The notes under the pieces are model-generated. The model saw only the letters and a list, made by a program, of their open reading frames with translations. It made no database searches and was not told where the DNA came from. A stretch of DNA of 64,000 bases from Plasmodium brasilianum (Eukaryota > Apicomplexa > Aconoidasida > Haemosporida > Plasmodiidae): positions 404,501-468,500 of the forward strand of contig NC_090118.1 in assembly GCF_023973825.1 (NCBI RefSeq), given 5' to 3'. Position 1 is the stretch's first letter, and every line of letters begins with the position of its first letter. Both the position numbers and the translations under genes were made by a program. Of this stretch, positions 12,726 to 24,187 are shown piece by piece.

Positions 12726-14265
12726 ATTTCATGTTTTTTGCTTATGTACGTTGTATAGGAACACACTTGGGGATAACAAAATAAACGCTATTTGTTAATT
12801 CGTTACATACAAATTTTGTAAAAAAAAAAAAAAATACCCAATTTTGAAATTTTATTTTATTTACTTTAATTTTTTTGTTTATGTAATTAGAATATAATGA
12901 TTTCTCTTTCTCATTTTTTCTTTTTTGTTTTTTTATTCACTTATTTTATTGCTTAATTATTGCTAATTTGCTGCTCATTTATTGTTAAACGTTTGCTAAT
13001 CATTGCTCATTAATTATTCTTCATAGTAAATTTTGCTAAAATTTATATTAGAATTTTTCTTATTTCCTTTTTTGTTAAAACTTTTAACATGTCGAAAAAA
13101 TAATTAAAATTTTTGAATTAGTATAAATACTGAAACATTCAGAACAATAAATGAAAATTTAAACCAACACTTTTTTTAATTCCCTTTTTTCGCAGTAGGG
13201 GTTACTTGGTTTTTCCTCAAAATTTTTAATAATTTAAATAGGAATTTGCAATAATGTACATATATAATATATATTTATGTACATATAAATATTTTAACAC
13301 TGCTAATTGTTTACATTATTTAAATTTTTTTTTTTTTTTTACCTTGTTTCTGTTATATTTTACACATAACGACAACGCGTAAAAAAATCAAAAGAGAAAA
13401 AAAAAAAAAAAATGAAAATCAAGGTCAGTAAAGTAAAGGGTAACAAAGGAAAAGAAAAGAAACAGCTAAAATGTAGAAATAAACACTCTGATCAATAAAA
13501 AAAAATTAATGGTACCACCAACGACATTCAACTCGAAAAGATGTTGAGCGTGCTACATTGACACCGTTACATTTTTTTTTTTTTTTTTAATGCATGCGTA
13601 GTGTCGTAACATTTTAGAATAATATTTACCTAAATATTTTTGCATTGAGTCAAAAATTGAAGAAAAAAATATGTACATATATATATATACATCATAATGA
13701 AAATTAACAAACATAGAATCGTTATCTCTGAACAGAATTTTTTTTTTTTTTTTTTTTTCTCTTCATTTTTCTATTCATATAATTCCTCTACATCTATTTT
13801 CTCTTCGTTTTTTTTCATTATTCTTTTTTTATGATATAAACTATGTGTACGTATAATATTTATTTTGAAATATGTACGTAGTATATTATATATTATATAT
13901 GTTATATTTTTATATATTTATATATACACTTAATTTTTTTGAACTTAGCTGAATTTAATAGAAGCAATACACAGATTAAATTTACGCAGCTCTTTACAAC
14001 TTCTATGCTGCTAAGAAACTTTTTACATTCGTAAAAAATATAAAAAGTAAAGAAGTGTACAAATATTTATATTTACATATTTATTATATATATATGTATA
14101 TATTACGTACGTACGCACATATATGTTGCATGTCCTTGTAACGTATAGATTAGAATTAATATGAATTTATCTATTAATTAATGATTCAGGCGCATAACAT
14201 TTAATGTTTGATATAATAATTTTCTCAGTGAATATAAAAAAGAAAAATAGATAAAAAAACGAACA

Positions 14266-14478
14266 ATGACATGTTCACTGTATAAGCACATAATGCGTAA
14301 ATTTATGTATACATCTTTTCAACCGCCGTGTTTAATTAAAGCAATGAATATTATTAATATTTTTTTTTTTCCTAACACACCAATTAATTGTAAATATAAA
14401 AGAATTTATGAAGTAATTCCATTAAAAAAAAAAAAAAGAACGAGTATTATTAAGGAAATTTCCATTTACCTTTTGTAA
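14266..14478 (+). CDS. Possible small ORF, 70 residues, unsupported
   Basis: An ATG-initiated frame, less repetitive than the surrounding DNA, encoding a basic protein that starts MTCSLYKHIMRKFMYTSFQPP and ends KRTSIIKEISIYLL. It contains four Cys but no motif I recognise. It sits alone in the gap between the VPS15-like gene and the Asn-rich gene. A frame of this length can arise by chance, so it is listed only as a candidate to test by transcript or cross-species conservation. Confidence 0.2.
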   Translation: MTCSLYKHIMRKFMYTSFQPPCLIKAMNIINIFFFPNTPINCKYKRIYEVIPLKKKKRTSIIKEISIYLL

Positions 14479-15037
14479 ATTATTTTTCATTTGACTTTTC
14501 ACACTGTCCTTTTTTCATTAAAAAAAAAAAAAAATGCATATATATAAAAATGTATATATATAAAAACGTACGTACACAAAAATGTATGTATATAAAAATG
14601 TACGTATACAAAAATGTACATATATAAAAATGTACATATATAAATATATACATATATGTGGGTTATCACGATTTATGTTTAATAATTTTTTAAAATAGAA
14701 AATTGTACGTTTTTCACTTATTTAGTTTTACCTTTTTTTTTTTTTTTTTTTTGTACTCTCACATAACATTTCTTCTTATCTTGTTCATTCGTACTTATTA
14801 GTAAATTTGTGTGTAAAAATTTTTGTAGTCGTATTCTAATTCTTTAAAATATGCCTATCCTAGAAAAAAGAGAAAAAAAAAAAAAGAGCGTAAACTGTTA
14901 CTATTAAAAAAAAAAAAAAAAAAAAAATAGAAATATTCTTGCCTGGTCAGAATAAATTATTAAAAAAATTTTTTTTAAAAGAGGGATATTTATCCTTAAA
15001 TTAGTACACAACATCTTTGAAAATTTAAAAAAAAAGA

Positions 15038-18000
15038 ATGGAGGTGTTACATAATATGCAGAGTATGGATAAAAGGGTTATGGAAATAAAAAATTTCCGA
15101 AAATTGCTATATCAGAAACAGAAATTAAATATAGACTTAAAAGAAGATGTACAAAATTACATGCACATGCTAGCTAATTTGCACTCTCTGAACAAGAATA
15201 AAAAAAATAATAATTCAAAAACTTTTGGTGACTCGGGCAATTTTAGAAGTTGTGCTAATAAAAAAGGAAGAAGAAGAAGATCAAGAAACAGCGTTTCGTC
15301 GAATATGAGCAGAGGTAGAAGGAGCAACGGACATGACCATAGCGGTAACAATAACAACAATAACTATAATAACAACAATAACTACAATAACAACAACAAT
15401 AATAATAATAATAATAATAACAATAACAATAACAATAACAATAACAATAACAATAACAATAACAATAACAATAAGGATAATAATAACGATGACCCGAGCG
15501 ACAACAACAATGATGACGACTACAACCAATCTGACAGTGATAACGAGGATAAGAAAAATATGGACTCCGATAATAATGAGGAATATAATGATAAAAATAA
15601 GAAGAAAAAGAAAGGAAAGGGAAAGGAAAATGGAAATGGACGAAAAAATGAAGATGAGGAAAACGATGGGATATTTGTCGACGAAGACGATGATGAAATG
15701 CAGAGAGGAGGAGATAATGTACAACTGGAGGGAAGCAGCAATATAAGTTCACGCCAAATGACGCTAAGAAAAGATAGAGAAATGAATTATAACGGCACTA
15801 GCAGTAGTAGCAGCAACAATAACAACTACAGTAACAATGATGTGCTTCTCTCTGAGGAAAACAACGAAGATGCGAACGCAATTAACGAAAATGCATCGTC
15901 TGTTATGGAATACCCTTGCGATGATTCACATATTAAAGCCTGTTTATATGATAACAACACAGGTTTAATGAAAATGACAGAGGACCATGCACGCAAAATA
16001 GGGAAAAAAATTGTAAGTAATCCATTTACTGCTAGCAGTTGTGAAGATGCAAAAGAGGATGAACAATCCTTTGCTTCTGATGTTAATAATAATAATAATA
16101 AAACGGATGATATTAACAAATGCATCGAAAGACAACATACAAAAGTAAAACTAAACAATGTTTTAAAAGAATTAAAATTCAAAAGTGCACACAATATAGA
16201 ATATGCATATACAGATAATTCTGAAGAACATAATATGTCCGAAAGAAATGTAAATGATAATTTAGATGATATGGATACGTACAGAAAAAATTCTCAGATG
16301 GTTGATGATTATGATCCTAACAAATATACCAATTTTGTTAGACATTATGTAACAAATGTTGGAAGTATTGACAAAGCTATGGCAAAATATAATCTATACA
16401 ACTCAAATTCTCAGTTACATTCCTTTGGATTAAATCATATGTATAATAATAATGAAGGAAATTCATCCTTTGGAATGGTATCATCAGAATTTAATAGATC
16501 TATATCTTCTTTAAATAATGAAAATTTAAAAAAAGGAGACTGCGATTTTTCAAATTACATGACTTGTTCAGGTAAAAATAATATAAAAAAATGTTTTCAA
16601 AAAAATATTAATTGTATTGAAAAGCCTTTAAAACAAATAAAAAAGTATGTTCCAGTTCATATGGGATATTATGAAAAAATTAATTATTCTAAAGCTTTCC
16701 AGCCGCTTAAGAACTATGATTGTTCACGTGCAAAGGAGTATATCCAAAATTATAACTGCTTCCAAAATGCGCAGCAATTTATTTCGAAAAATTCTCTGGA
16801 AAATGGTGTGGACATTGTGAGAAAGCACGTAAACTTGGAAAATATGAAGAAACATGTTAACTTGGAAAATGTTAAGAAGAGAATAAATATAAAAACTGTA
16901 AAGGAACACATAAATTTCGAAAGTTTTAAAGAACATATAAATTTTGAAAATATTTCAAAGAATGTTCAATGCTTTGATGAAAATTACGAAAGATGGGAAG
17001 ACGCGTATAAAAATTATGTGTACAAATATGTGGAAGATGTGAAACAAACAATTTTTGATAAGGGAAATTATTATACACAAAATGCTAATTGTAATTACGA
17101 TTTGATAAGCAACGATTTTGTTAAAATTGCTGCAAATAATATAAAAAATTTAAATAATGCTTATGTAAATAATAAATCTAAATTTAACCTTGATAATCAT
17201 AAGAAATATATAGTATTTAATCATAAAAAATATGCCAAATTTTTTAAAGCATGTTACAAAAAAAGAGTCAACTCTGTTAAAAAAAGAATAGAAGTAAATA
17301 AAGAATTCCTTAACAACTATTTTAATGCATGCACAATTGATTGTAATAATAGACCAATGGAGTTAAATAATATGTCCAAAAATTCTTCTCTTTTTGATTA
17401 TGGAAATATTGAAGCAAATTCGATAGAAAGGGAAAGTTCTTTAAATAATATTACGGATATGAGACAACAAACTTCTTTACTCAAAGGATTGAACTCTTCC
17501 GATGTTGCAAGAATGCATAGTAACACCTCAGAACAGTTAAAAAATGAAGACAATGGGGGGGAGGGACAGCAGGAAACGGGAGAAGGAGTAGAAGGAGTAG
17601 AAGCTGTAGAAGTAGAACTAGAAGACGAAGACAACGACGAGTATGCAAATTCTGATAATGATTTTGATTGCAATTCTCAAATAGACATGTCCTGTTTTAG
17701 CAGAAAAAATGAAAATAATAAACTAGAATATATGAAGGCTGTTTTACCTAACAGCGGAGGGGTGGAAAGTGAAATTATTTATGATCAGGAAAAAAAAATA
17801 TATTTTGACTTAAATGATAATGTATATATTCATTATAAAGATAATTTATATTTTAATGCTAAAGATAGACTATTTTATGAAATTGAATATGCTGATGCTA
17901 TAACCTATGAAAATATTAAAAATGGGTTGATAAAATTTGGAAAATTTTTAATTACGGAAAAATATGCTCCTTGCAAAATTATTATGAAGATCTGCACACA

Positions 18001-18094
18001 CGTTAATGAGTTTATGTACAACTTCTTACAAGTAAACGATTATAAAATGTTTTATGGGGACAAGGAAAATTTAGTAGAAATTATAATCAAGTGA
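15038..18094 (+). CDS. Conserved Plasmodium protein, Asn-rich, with 11-mer-like and aromatic octad repeats
   Basis: Single-exon frame of 1018 residues, starting at the first ATG after an A-rich leader (MEVLHNMQSMDKRVMEIKNF). I do not recognise the family. Residues about 1-60 look helical. About 100-200 are a Ser/Asn region with a near-pure Asn run of more than 30, then an acidic/Lys block. Residues about 585-650 carry amphipathic repeats of the form KHVNLENMK, KHVNLENVK, RINIKTVK, EHINFESFK, EHINFENISK. Residues about 850-880 are Glu-rich. Residues about 912-952 show a YFDLNDNVYIHYKDNLYFN aromatic pattern of about eight-residue period, reminiscent of OCRE domains. No signal peptide or membrane segment is seen. 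The function is unknown. Confidence 0.85.
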   Translation: MEVLHNMQSMDKRVMEIKNFRKLLYQKQKLNIDLKEDVQNYMHMLANLHSLNKNKKNNNSKTFGDSGNFRSCANKKGRRRRSRNSVSSNMSRGRRSNGHDHSGNNNNNNYNNNNNYNNNNNNNNNNNNNNNNNNNNNNNNNNNNNKDNNNDDPSDNNNDDDYNQSDSDNEDKKNMDSDNNEEYNDKNKKKKKGKGKENGNGRKNEDEENDGIFVDEDDDEMQRGGDNVQLEGSSNISSRQMTLRKDREMNYNGTSSSSSNNNNYSNNDVLLSEENNEDANAINENASSVMEYPCDDSHIKACLYDNNTGLMKMTEDHARKIGKKIVSNPFTASSCEDAKEDEQSFASDVNNNNNKTDDINKCIERQHTKVKLNNVLKELKFKSAHNIEYAYTDNSEEHNMSERNVNDNLDDMDTYRKNSQMVDDYDPNKYTNFVRHYVTNVGSIDKAMAKYNLYNSNSQLHSFGLNHMYNNNEGNSSFGMVSSEFNRSISSLNNENLKKGDCDFSNYMTCSGKNNIKKCFQKNINCIEKPLKQIKKYVPVHMGYYEKINYSKAFQPLKNYDCSRAKEYIQNYNCFQNAQQFISKNSLENGVDIVRKHVNLENMKKHVNLENVKKRINIKTVKEHINFESFKEHINFENISKNVQCFDENYERWEDAYKNYVYKYVEDVKQTIFDKGNYYTQNANCNYDLISNDFVKIAANNIKNLNNAYVNNKSKFNLDNHKKYIVFNHKKYAKFFKACYKKRVNSVKKRIEVNKEFLNNYFNACTIDCNNRPMELNNMSKNSSLFDYGNIEANSIERESSLNNITDMRQQTSLLKGLNSSDVARMHSNTSEQLKNEDNGGEGQQETGEGVEGVEAVEVELEDEDNDEYANSDNDFDCNSQIDMSCFSRKNENNKLEYMKAVLPNSGGVESEIIYDQEKKIYFDLNDNVYIHYKDNLYFNAKDRLFYEIEYADAITYENIKNGLIKFGKFLITEKYAPCKIIMKICTHVNEFMYNFLQVNDYKMFYGDKENLVEIIIK
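15340..15480. repeat. AAT/AAC codon run (poly-Asn) in coding sequence
   Basis: In-frame array of aat and aac triplets encoding an Asn tract, interrupted early by Tyr codons. Mixed synonymous codons show amino-acid-level expansion as well as simple slippage (aacaat hexamers at 15418-15470). The antisense frames it leaves open are not genes. Confidence 0.9.
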
Positions 18095-18642
18095 GAAAGG
18101 ATAGAACGGCCATATTTTCCTCAGCGCATAAAAGACAAAAAAAAAAAAAAAAAAAAGTTTTCCACATGAAGATGTTCACATATTGCTGTTCGTATAATAC
18201 AGACCACGAATTATTACTTTCCCTTCTGACTCATTTTACTAAAAAAAAAAAAGAAAAACTTTTACGCAGCATTGCAACAAATGTAGCATTTTTCAACAAA
18301 TTAAAGCTTCTCATTATTTAAATGTTCTCACATAATTATCTTATTCACATGTGTAAACTACACTCATTGTGTGTCTTCCTCTCTTCCTATCTTTCCATTT
18401 TTTGAAAATTTTTACGAGTGTCTCGTATTACCCTTTTGACTGTTCACACCAAAAAAAAAAAAAAAGAAGAGGTACACAAGCGCACATGTGCATATATACA
18501 TATATGCATCCACTCGCATTTTTATTTGTCCAACTGTTTATTTGCTTACCGCGTATTTGTCCTTTTTTTCGCCCATTGTGCGCTCATCATCCGTGATAGC
18601 TTTACATGTACATGTAAACACGCATATACGTGTGCACATATT

Positions 18643-18683
<41 letters not shown>

Positions 18684-19424
18684 TATTCCTGTGCGAACAT
18701 TTTAAGCCGCTTATCTTTTGGAAAAGAAGCCCATTTAACCTGAGAACTAGCCACTTCATGTTGGTATATTCTCTTGTTTTTCAAAGTATTTCATATCATT
18801 GCATATTATACAATATGCATATATGTGCATATGTGAGTGGGTGGAATAACCACGAGCAGTTATTTGAGCCTGTATTTTTCTTGCCTTTTTTTTTTTTTTA
18901 AAGACTTCTTATTCGTAACACTTAAATTTGATATAATTTTTATCTTTTTTTAAATCATATAAAAGTAATTTACCAAATAAACACAGTAAAGAACTTGTAA
19001 AAATTTAAAAAGAAAAAAAATATATTTTTAGGAATAAAGACAAGCTTAAAAAAAAAAAAAAAAAGAAAAACACACGCAAATAATGCATAACATGCAAATC
19101 ATGGTGAACATGAAAAACATGAAAAAATGGTTTGACAAAATGTGAATCATTACGCGTGTGCAACTAACAATAGGGAATGTGCAAAATTAAAATTAAAAGG
19201 GAAAAAAAATCAATGAGAATGTAGGAAAAATTTACCAAAAAAATGAACAAAAATAAACAAAAATGAGAAAAAATTGGGAAAAAAAAAAAAAGTCAACTGA
19301 GTCTTCAAAATGAACCTTTAAAGTGATTGTAACGTTGCTCTATCGGAGTTACTCCATTACAGATACTCTATTACAGGTACTCCATTGTAGCCACCTCATC
19401 GCAGCTACTTTATAATGTGCATCA
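18095..19424. other. Convergent intergenic region, 1.3 kb
   Basis: It lies between the 3' ends of the Asn-rich gene (+) and the SNRNP40 gene (-). It contains poly(A) runs (18138-18156, 18241-18252, 18450-18465), a (TA)n run at 18648-18680 and A-rich DNA up to 19295. Three near copies of an imperfect TTACTCCATTACAGATAC-type motif sit at 19345-19400. No gene was recognised. Confidence 0.6.
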
Positions 19425-20396
19425 CTACAACTCGCCCAGAAAAATGGTATTATCCGACGAACACGAAGCAACGATTTCTTCTAATGGGTGAAAGGCGACA
19501 TCGTTTATAGTACTGTTATGACCTGGCAAGGTAAATTTTAAAACCTTCTGCTTATAATCATAAATATATAAATAATTATCTCCACTTCCACAAGCCAATA
19601 AATTATCATTATTAAAAGATAATTTAATTAAATTATAGTCGATATTAAATTTTGGAGAATTTAATCGAAAAAGTAATTGTTCATCACAAGGGAAAGGCTG
19701 TATATCCCAAAAACAAATCGTTTCATCTGCACTAATTGAAGCTAATATAGTTTCATCATTATTTATGTCTAATCCACTTATATAATTTTTATGACCTGTT
19801 AAGGTATTTTTTAATTTATAATTTTTACAGTCATAAATTTTAATTGTATTATCAACTGAACTTACATAAATAAATTCTCCTTTTTTATCTGAACAAACAG
19901 CCAATAAAGGAAAATCTTCTTTAATAGTATGGACTAATTTTTTACATCTTATATCCCAAAATTTTAATGTACAATCATCACTACAAGTAACAAATAAATT
20001 ATAATTAATTATATCCAGTGCATTAACTATACTTGTATGACCTTTAAAATTTTTTATTCTTGTTTCATTTTCAACATCCCATATACAAGCATTATGATCA
20101 GCAGATACACTACAAATATAACTATCATCTTTACTCCATTTCGCTTGTAATACTGCATTTTTATGACCCCTTAAAACATTAATAGTTTCACATTCATTAT
20201 ACACATTATGAATCATTATGGTCATATCAAAACTTGATGATGTTATATACTTTCCATCGGACGAAAAATTAACTGAGTACACTTCCCCCTTATGACTATT
20301 TATTAGCATATTTGGAAAAAACAAACCTGTTTTTCTCTTTTCCACTTCATTTTCTACTTCTTCTAAAACCTGTGCACTGGGTTTTACGATGGCCAT
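19425..20396 (-). CDS. SNRNP40: U5 snRNP 40 kDa protein (SNRNP40), WD40 repeats
   Basis: Single-exon frame of 323 residues from the ATG at 20396 (MAIVKPSAQVLEEVE). The open frame extends upstream only with a non-ATG codon. Seven WD40 blades can be followed: SHKGEVYSVNFSSDGKYITS, GHKNAVLQAKWSKDDSYICS, GHTSIVNALD with LKFWDIR, a VDNTIKIYDCK blade, GHKNYISGLDINNDETILAS with ICFWDIQPFP, LYIYDYK, and a closing GHNSTINDVAFHPLEEIVAS. The blade order, the WDIRPF-type motif after blade five and the end NTIFLGEL match human SNRNP40 (which ends KRLYMGEIQ). SNRNP40 sits in the U5 snRNP of the spliceosome with PRPF8. It lies back-to-back with the TRP1-like gene across a 3.8 kb spacer. Confidence 0.9.
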   Translation of the reverse strand: MAIVKPSAQVLEEVENEVEKRKTGLFFPNMLINSHKGEVYSVNFSSDGKYITSSSFDMTIMIHNVYNECETINVLRGHKNAVLQAKWSKDDSYICSVSADHNACIWDVENETRIKNFKGHTSIVNALDIINYNLFVTCSDDCTLKFWDIRCKKLVHTIKEDFPLLAVCSDKKGEFIYVSSVDNTIKIYDCKNYKLKNTLTGHKNYISGLDINNDETILASISADETICFWDIQPFPCDEQLLFRLNSPKFNIDYNLIKLSFNNDNLLACGSGDNYLYIYDYKQKVLKFTLPGHNSTINDVAFHPLEEIVASCSSDNTIFLGEL

Positions 20397-20420
20397 TTTG
20401 CACTCCCTGTCAATATGCAC

Positions 20421-21488
20421 GTCGGTTTGTAGCTGCTTGCGTTTGATGCCACTTCTGTTTGCTTCTCCGTTTTTATATAAATTTGTATCTCTTCTTTTCC
20501 CCTTCTTATCCCCTTTTAAAAATTATGAACATCATTCATGCAAAATTCTACGCAAATCTTAACACACGAGTGTTTAACAAATTTTTAATTATAAATACGT
20601 TACTGCGTTCATGTTATTTACAAGCTGCACAATGTATATATATATGTACATATATGTACATATAGAAATATATTCATGCTAGAAATAACTCTGATTGGAA
20701 CAAATACCATGTGAACTTCTATGTGCTAATGCTACTATTAAATGAATTCCTTCATTTACCAAAAATTATCCCATTTAACTATTTTAATTTTTTTTTTTCT
20801 TTTTTTGATTTTTTAATTTGCCTTCTATTTATAAAATTTTACCTTTAAATTAATCTACGTACAACATGAAGTTGATGACGCAGTTTATTTTGTTTCATTT
20901 AGCTTTTCTTCAATTTATTTCAATGCTTTTCGATACATTTCAATTTATTTTATTTTATTTTTATTTTATTTTTTTTTAGACGATTTGCATTACCTTCATT
21001 TAATTTTTTAAAATATCGTAACGTGATAATTTCACAGCCTATCAACTTTTTTTAATTTTACAATTGAAGCACTAGTTTGTTTTTGTTTTTCCTTTTTATG
21101 AAATGGAGTTGCGTCGTTCAGCAGTTCTTCGCCTGCATAATATTCTCGCATTTAGAGCTATGCAAGTGTACATATATATATAAATATATATATATCATTA
21201 CGACTTAAACGGGGCTAACTTTTGCTCGTTGCATACCAGTAGTCTCTTAAACGAATTGTTTATTCATTTGCTGTTCATATGAGAAACAACAATATATCGT
21301 ACTATATGAACAAGTTCATTTTTTTCATTAAATAGGAATATATAAATTTTGAACTACCGCTGCAAAATATATTGTGCTGTGTACATTATACATGTATTTA
21401 AAAAAAGTAAAGTCGATAATGCAAAATGCAAATGGAAAATCCCAAGTTAAAGCGCCCATCGTACGTGCGCTTATACAAGTATAAAATG

Positions 21489-21537
<49 letters not shown>

Positions 21538-23261
21538 ACTTGCATGCGCACAAACATGAATACCTGTATACGTACGTAGTATTATACTCAGTCAAATACC
21601 CACGTTGGATCAAAAACGAAAGCACGCTGCATGTTATTCTACAAGTTAATACATAAATAACTGCAAGGTTGAGTATGTTGAATTGTATATACATATATGT
21701 ACGTACATACATACGTACATGTACTTATGTGTAAGAGTGAACGAATCGTACAAGCTGTTTGATGATATCCTTACTGAACGCGCTAATTATATATCTTTCG
21801 TTTTTCTATGACTGTATGGCAAAAATAAAATGAATGAAATTAAATATATTTCAGTAGGAACGCCCGAAAAAAAGGCATTTCTCACTTTTAAAAAAAAAAA
21901 AAAAAAAAAATTAAAATAAAATCAATTAAAATAAAAAAATAATAATAAATTAAATTAAGATAAAATGAAAGAATGAGCACATTTTAGTAATGCCATTGGT
22001 CAAGGTGCTTCAATACTCCCATTTTAAATATATGTATATACGTATATAATGTGCATCCAAGGATGTACTATATTTAGGACAAATGAAAAGGGAAAAAATA
22101 TTATGTATTACACTGCTATTAACTTGGCCGAGTGAAGTAATTTTATTTTTCGCATTAACATGTTCATAAAAAAAATGCAAAATTCGCTTCTTCCCATAAA
22201 GTGGGTTGCTCTTTCATTTTTTATTTTATTTTTTTTTTTGAAAAGGTACATTTCATTATTAGACTGTATGAAAATGAAACCCATAGAGTCACCATCTCGA
22301 CAAATTAGTTCAAATGAAAACAACGAAATAAAGTAAAAGTTATGACCACTCTTACGTAAGATGAATACATAGTTTTATGTCTAACGGCTGAATATTCCTA
22401 TAAGAGTGTTTTCGTAGAAATAATACAGTTCATTTCTTTTTTCTTATTACATTTGTCCAGTTTGAACATATGCACATATGAACAGATATGTACTTGTACA
22501 CGTAGGAGCGTATATATGCACACGTACATACAAACATAAATGTCTTTTCCAGCGTATTGCTCATTGGTTAACCTTTTTGAACGCCGTACAACTACAATCA
22601 AGTTGATTACATAAAACCATAGAAATGCCCTAAATTTTCAGGAAAAATTATATTTGCTTTATTGTACTATATTGTATTTTTTCTTTTGTTTTATTTATTT
22701 CTTTAACTTGAAAAAGAAAAAATTTTCACTGATTTTTATTTTGAAAAAATTATTTTATTAAATTTGTTTTTTTTCCTTTTATTCTTTAGTTTATGCGATG
22801 GGGAAGGGGAAAAAAATAAAAAAAAATAAAAAAAATAAATGCCATGCACATTTTTTGTTACAAATAGCGCAAAGATGGTAAGGACGTTTCCCTACTTTAA
22901 TTTTTTGCACTTCTCTTTAACTTCTGTCTTTTCTTTGACTTCTTTCTTTTTTTTAACTTCTTTTTTTTCTTTGACTTCTTTCCTTTTTTTAGCTCCTTTC
23001 TTTTCTTTGACTTCTTTCTTTTTTTTAGCTTCTTTCTTTTCTTTGACTTCTTTCTTTTTTTTAGCTTCTTTCTTTTTTTTAGCTTTCATTTCTTACTTTT
23101 TCTTCGTAACTCTGCAGAAAATCATTTATCGGCTAATTTCTCTACAACGCGCCTTTTATATTTGCAGCAGTTAAATGTTAATGTCTTATTGAGTGAAGGG
23201 ATAATTCAATTTTTTTTTTTTTTTTTTTTTTACATTCGCAATTTGTTAAGGAACCTTTTAA

Positions 23262-23305
<44 letters not shown>

Positions 23306-23466
23306 CACATATACATATACATACACCCATACAAATGAACAAACCGAATATACGTTGTCCATCTGATGCTCTGAACCAAGGTTAAAAAACAAAATAGAAT
23401 ATTTCTTCTTCAAAAAAAAATATGCTAAGGGTTAAATAGTAGCTCATACATGTAAAATAAAATTAT

Positions 23467-23503
<37 letters not shown>

Positions 23504-24187
23504 AACCATTTTTATTTCAAAAGTATTTTCCTTTTTTAAGACAACGTAATTTTGAAAAGCTGCCGTTTATATATACATATGTACATGCTTATTATACAGT
23601 TAAACAAATATATATATATATAGATATATATGTTTATGTCTATGCATATGTATACATGTACACCTTCAAAGTATATGTTAAATTCTGCACATGCAACGTC
23701 TTAACAAAACAATTGTAAAAATAAAGAAACAGTTACAGACAACTCAAAATGAGAAAAAAATCTACCACATAACTAGAAATATTTTTATTATTTTTTTTTT
23801 TTTTTCTTTTATCACTCAATTCGTAATTGGATAAAAAAAAAAAAAAAAAAAAAATTTGTTCCTGCCCAAGCTTGCATATTAACTCACAGGGGCACTTAGA
23901 ACAAGTCTAATTTCATCTCTGATTAAGCCAGTCCATACTATTTTACATATACACACATGCGTATGTTTCTACGTACACTCAGACGAATACCTAGACATAC
24001 GCCAACACATCCCCCCGCATGCGCACTTTTTTAAACTGTTACTTATCACTCACCTGAATACGTGCATAATTGCTTTTCTTTTGGTACAAATTCGGGCTCG
24101 TGTAGTCATACCATTAACTAATGCAAAGCATATTTATCAGCACATCGTTGCCCTACCCAAGTTTTGTTGTACTTTAATAATCCTAAA
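20421..24187. other. Divergent intergenic region, 3.8 kb
   Basis: It separates the SNRNP40 (-) and TRP1-like (+) start codons, so it should hold both promoters. Visible content: (TA)n runs at 21488-21535 and 23263-23299, poly(A) at 21890-21910 and 23474-23500, a polypyrimidine repeat at 22916-23090 (listed separately), and TATGTACATA microsatellites. I saw no TATA, operator or small-RNA gene I could defend, and no coding frame that starts with ATG and looks non-repetitive. Confidence 0.6.
22916..23090. repeat. Polypyrimidine tandem repeat (TTCTTTGACTTCTTTCTTTTTTTTAGC)
   Basis: On the + strand this is almost pure C/T, broken by regular GA and AG dinucleotides, in units of about 24-30 bases. 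Read on the - strand it gives a 65-residue Lys/Glu/Val/Ala repeat frame with period 5-10 (EVKEKKEAKKKK). It is in the TRP1-like upstream region. Coding is unlikely but is noted under findings. Confidence 0.8.

Larger units (their letters stand above)
12519..15037. other. Intergenic, 2.5 kb
   Basis: Between two + strand genes. I searched it for missing WD40 exons of the VPS15-like gene and found none. It holds a TTTATACATATATTTATTTATA repeat at 12595-12725, an AAAATGTATATATATA-type repeat at 14530-14655, several poly(A)/poly(T) tracts, and one small open frame listed separately. Confidence 0.65.

Noticed and set aside
12519..14200. Hidden WD40 exons of the VPS15-like gene
   Set aside because: No frame with WD or GH blade motifs was found. 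The gtaagc at 12521 follows the stop codon.
15255..15752. Antisense and alternative frames over the poly-Asn region
   Set aside because: They are shadows of the AAT/AAC codon run in the real + strand gene.
22108..22323. Minus-strand frame MFSFELICRDGDSMG in the SNRNP40-TRP1 spacer
   Set aside because: The first codon is TTG, no splice partner is visible, and no domain is recognisable.
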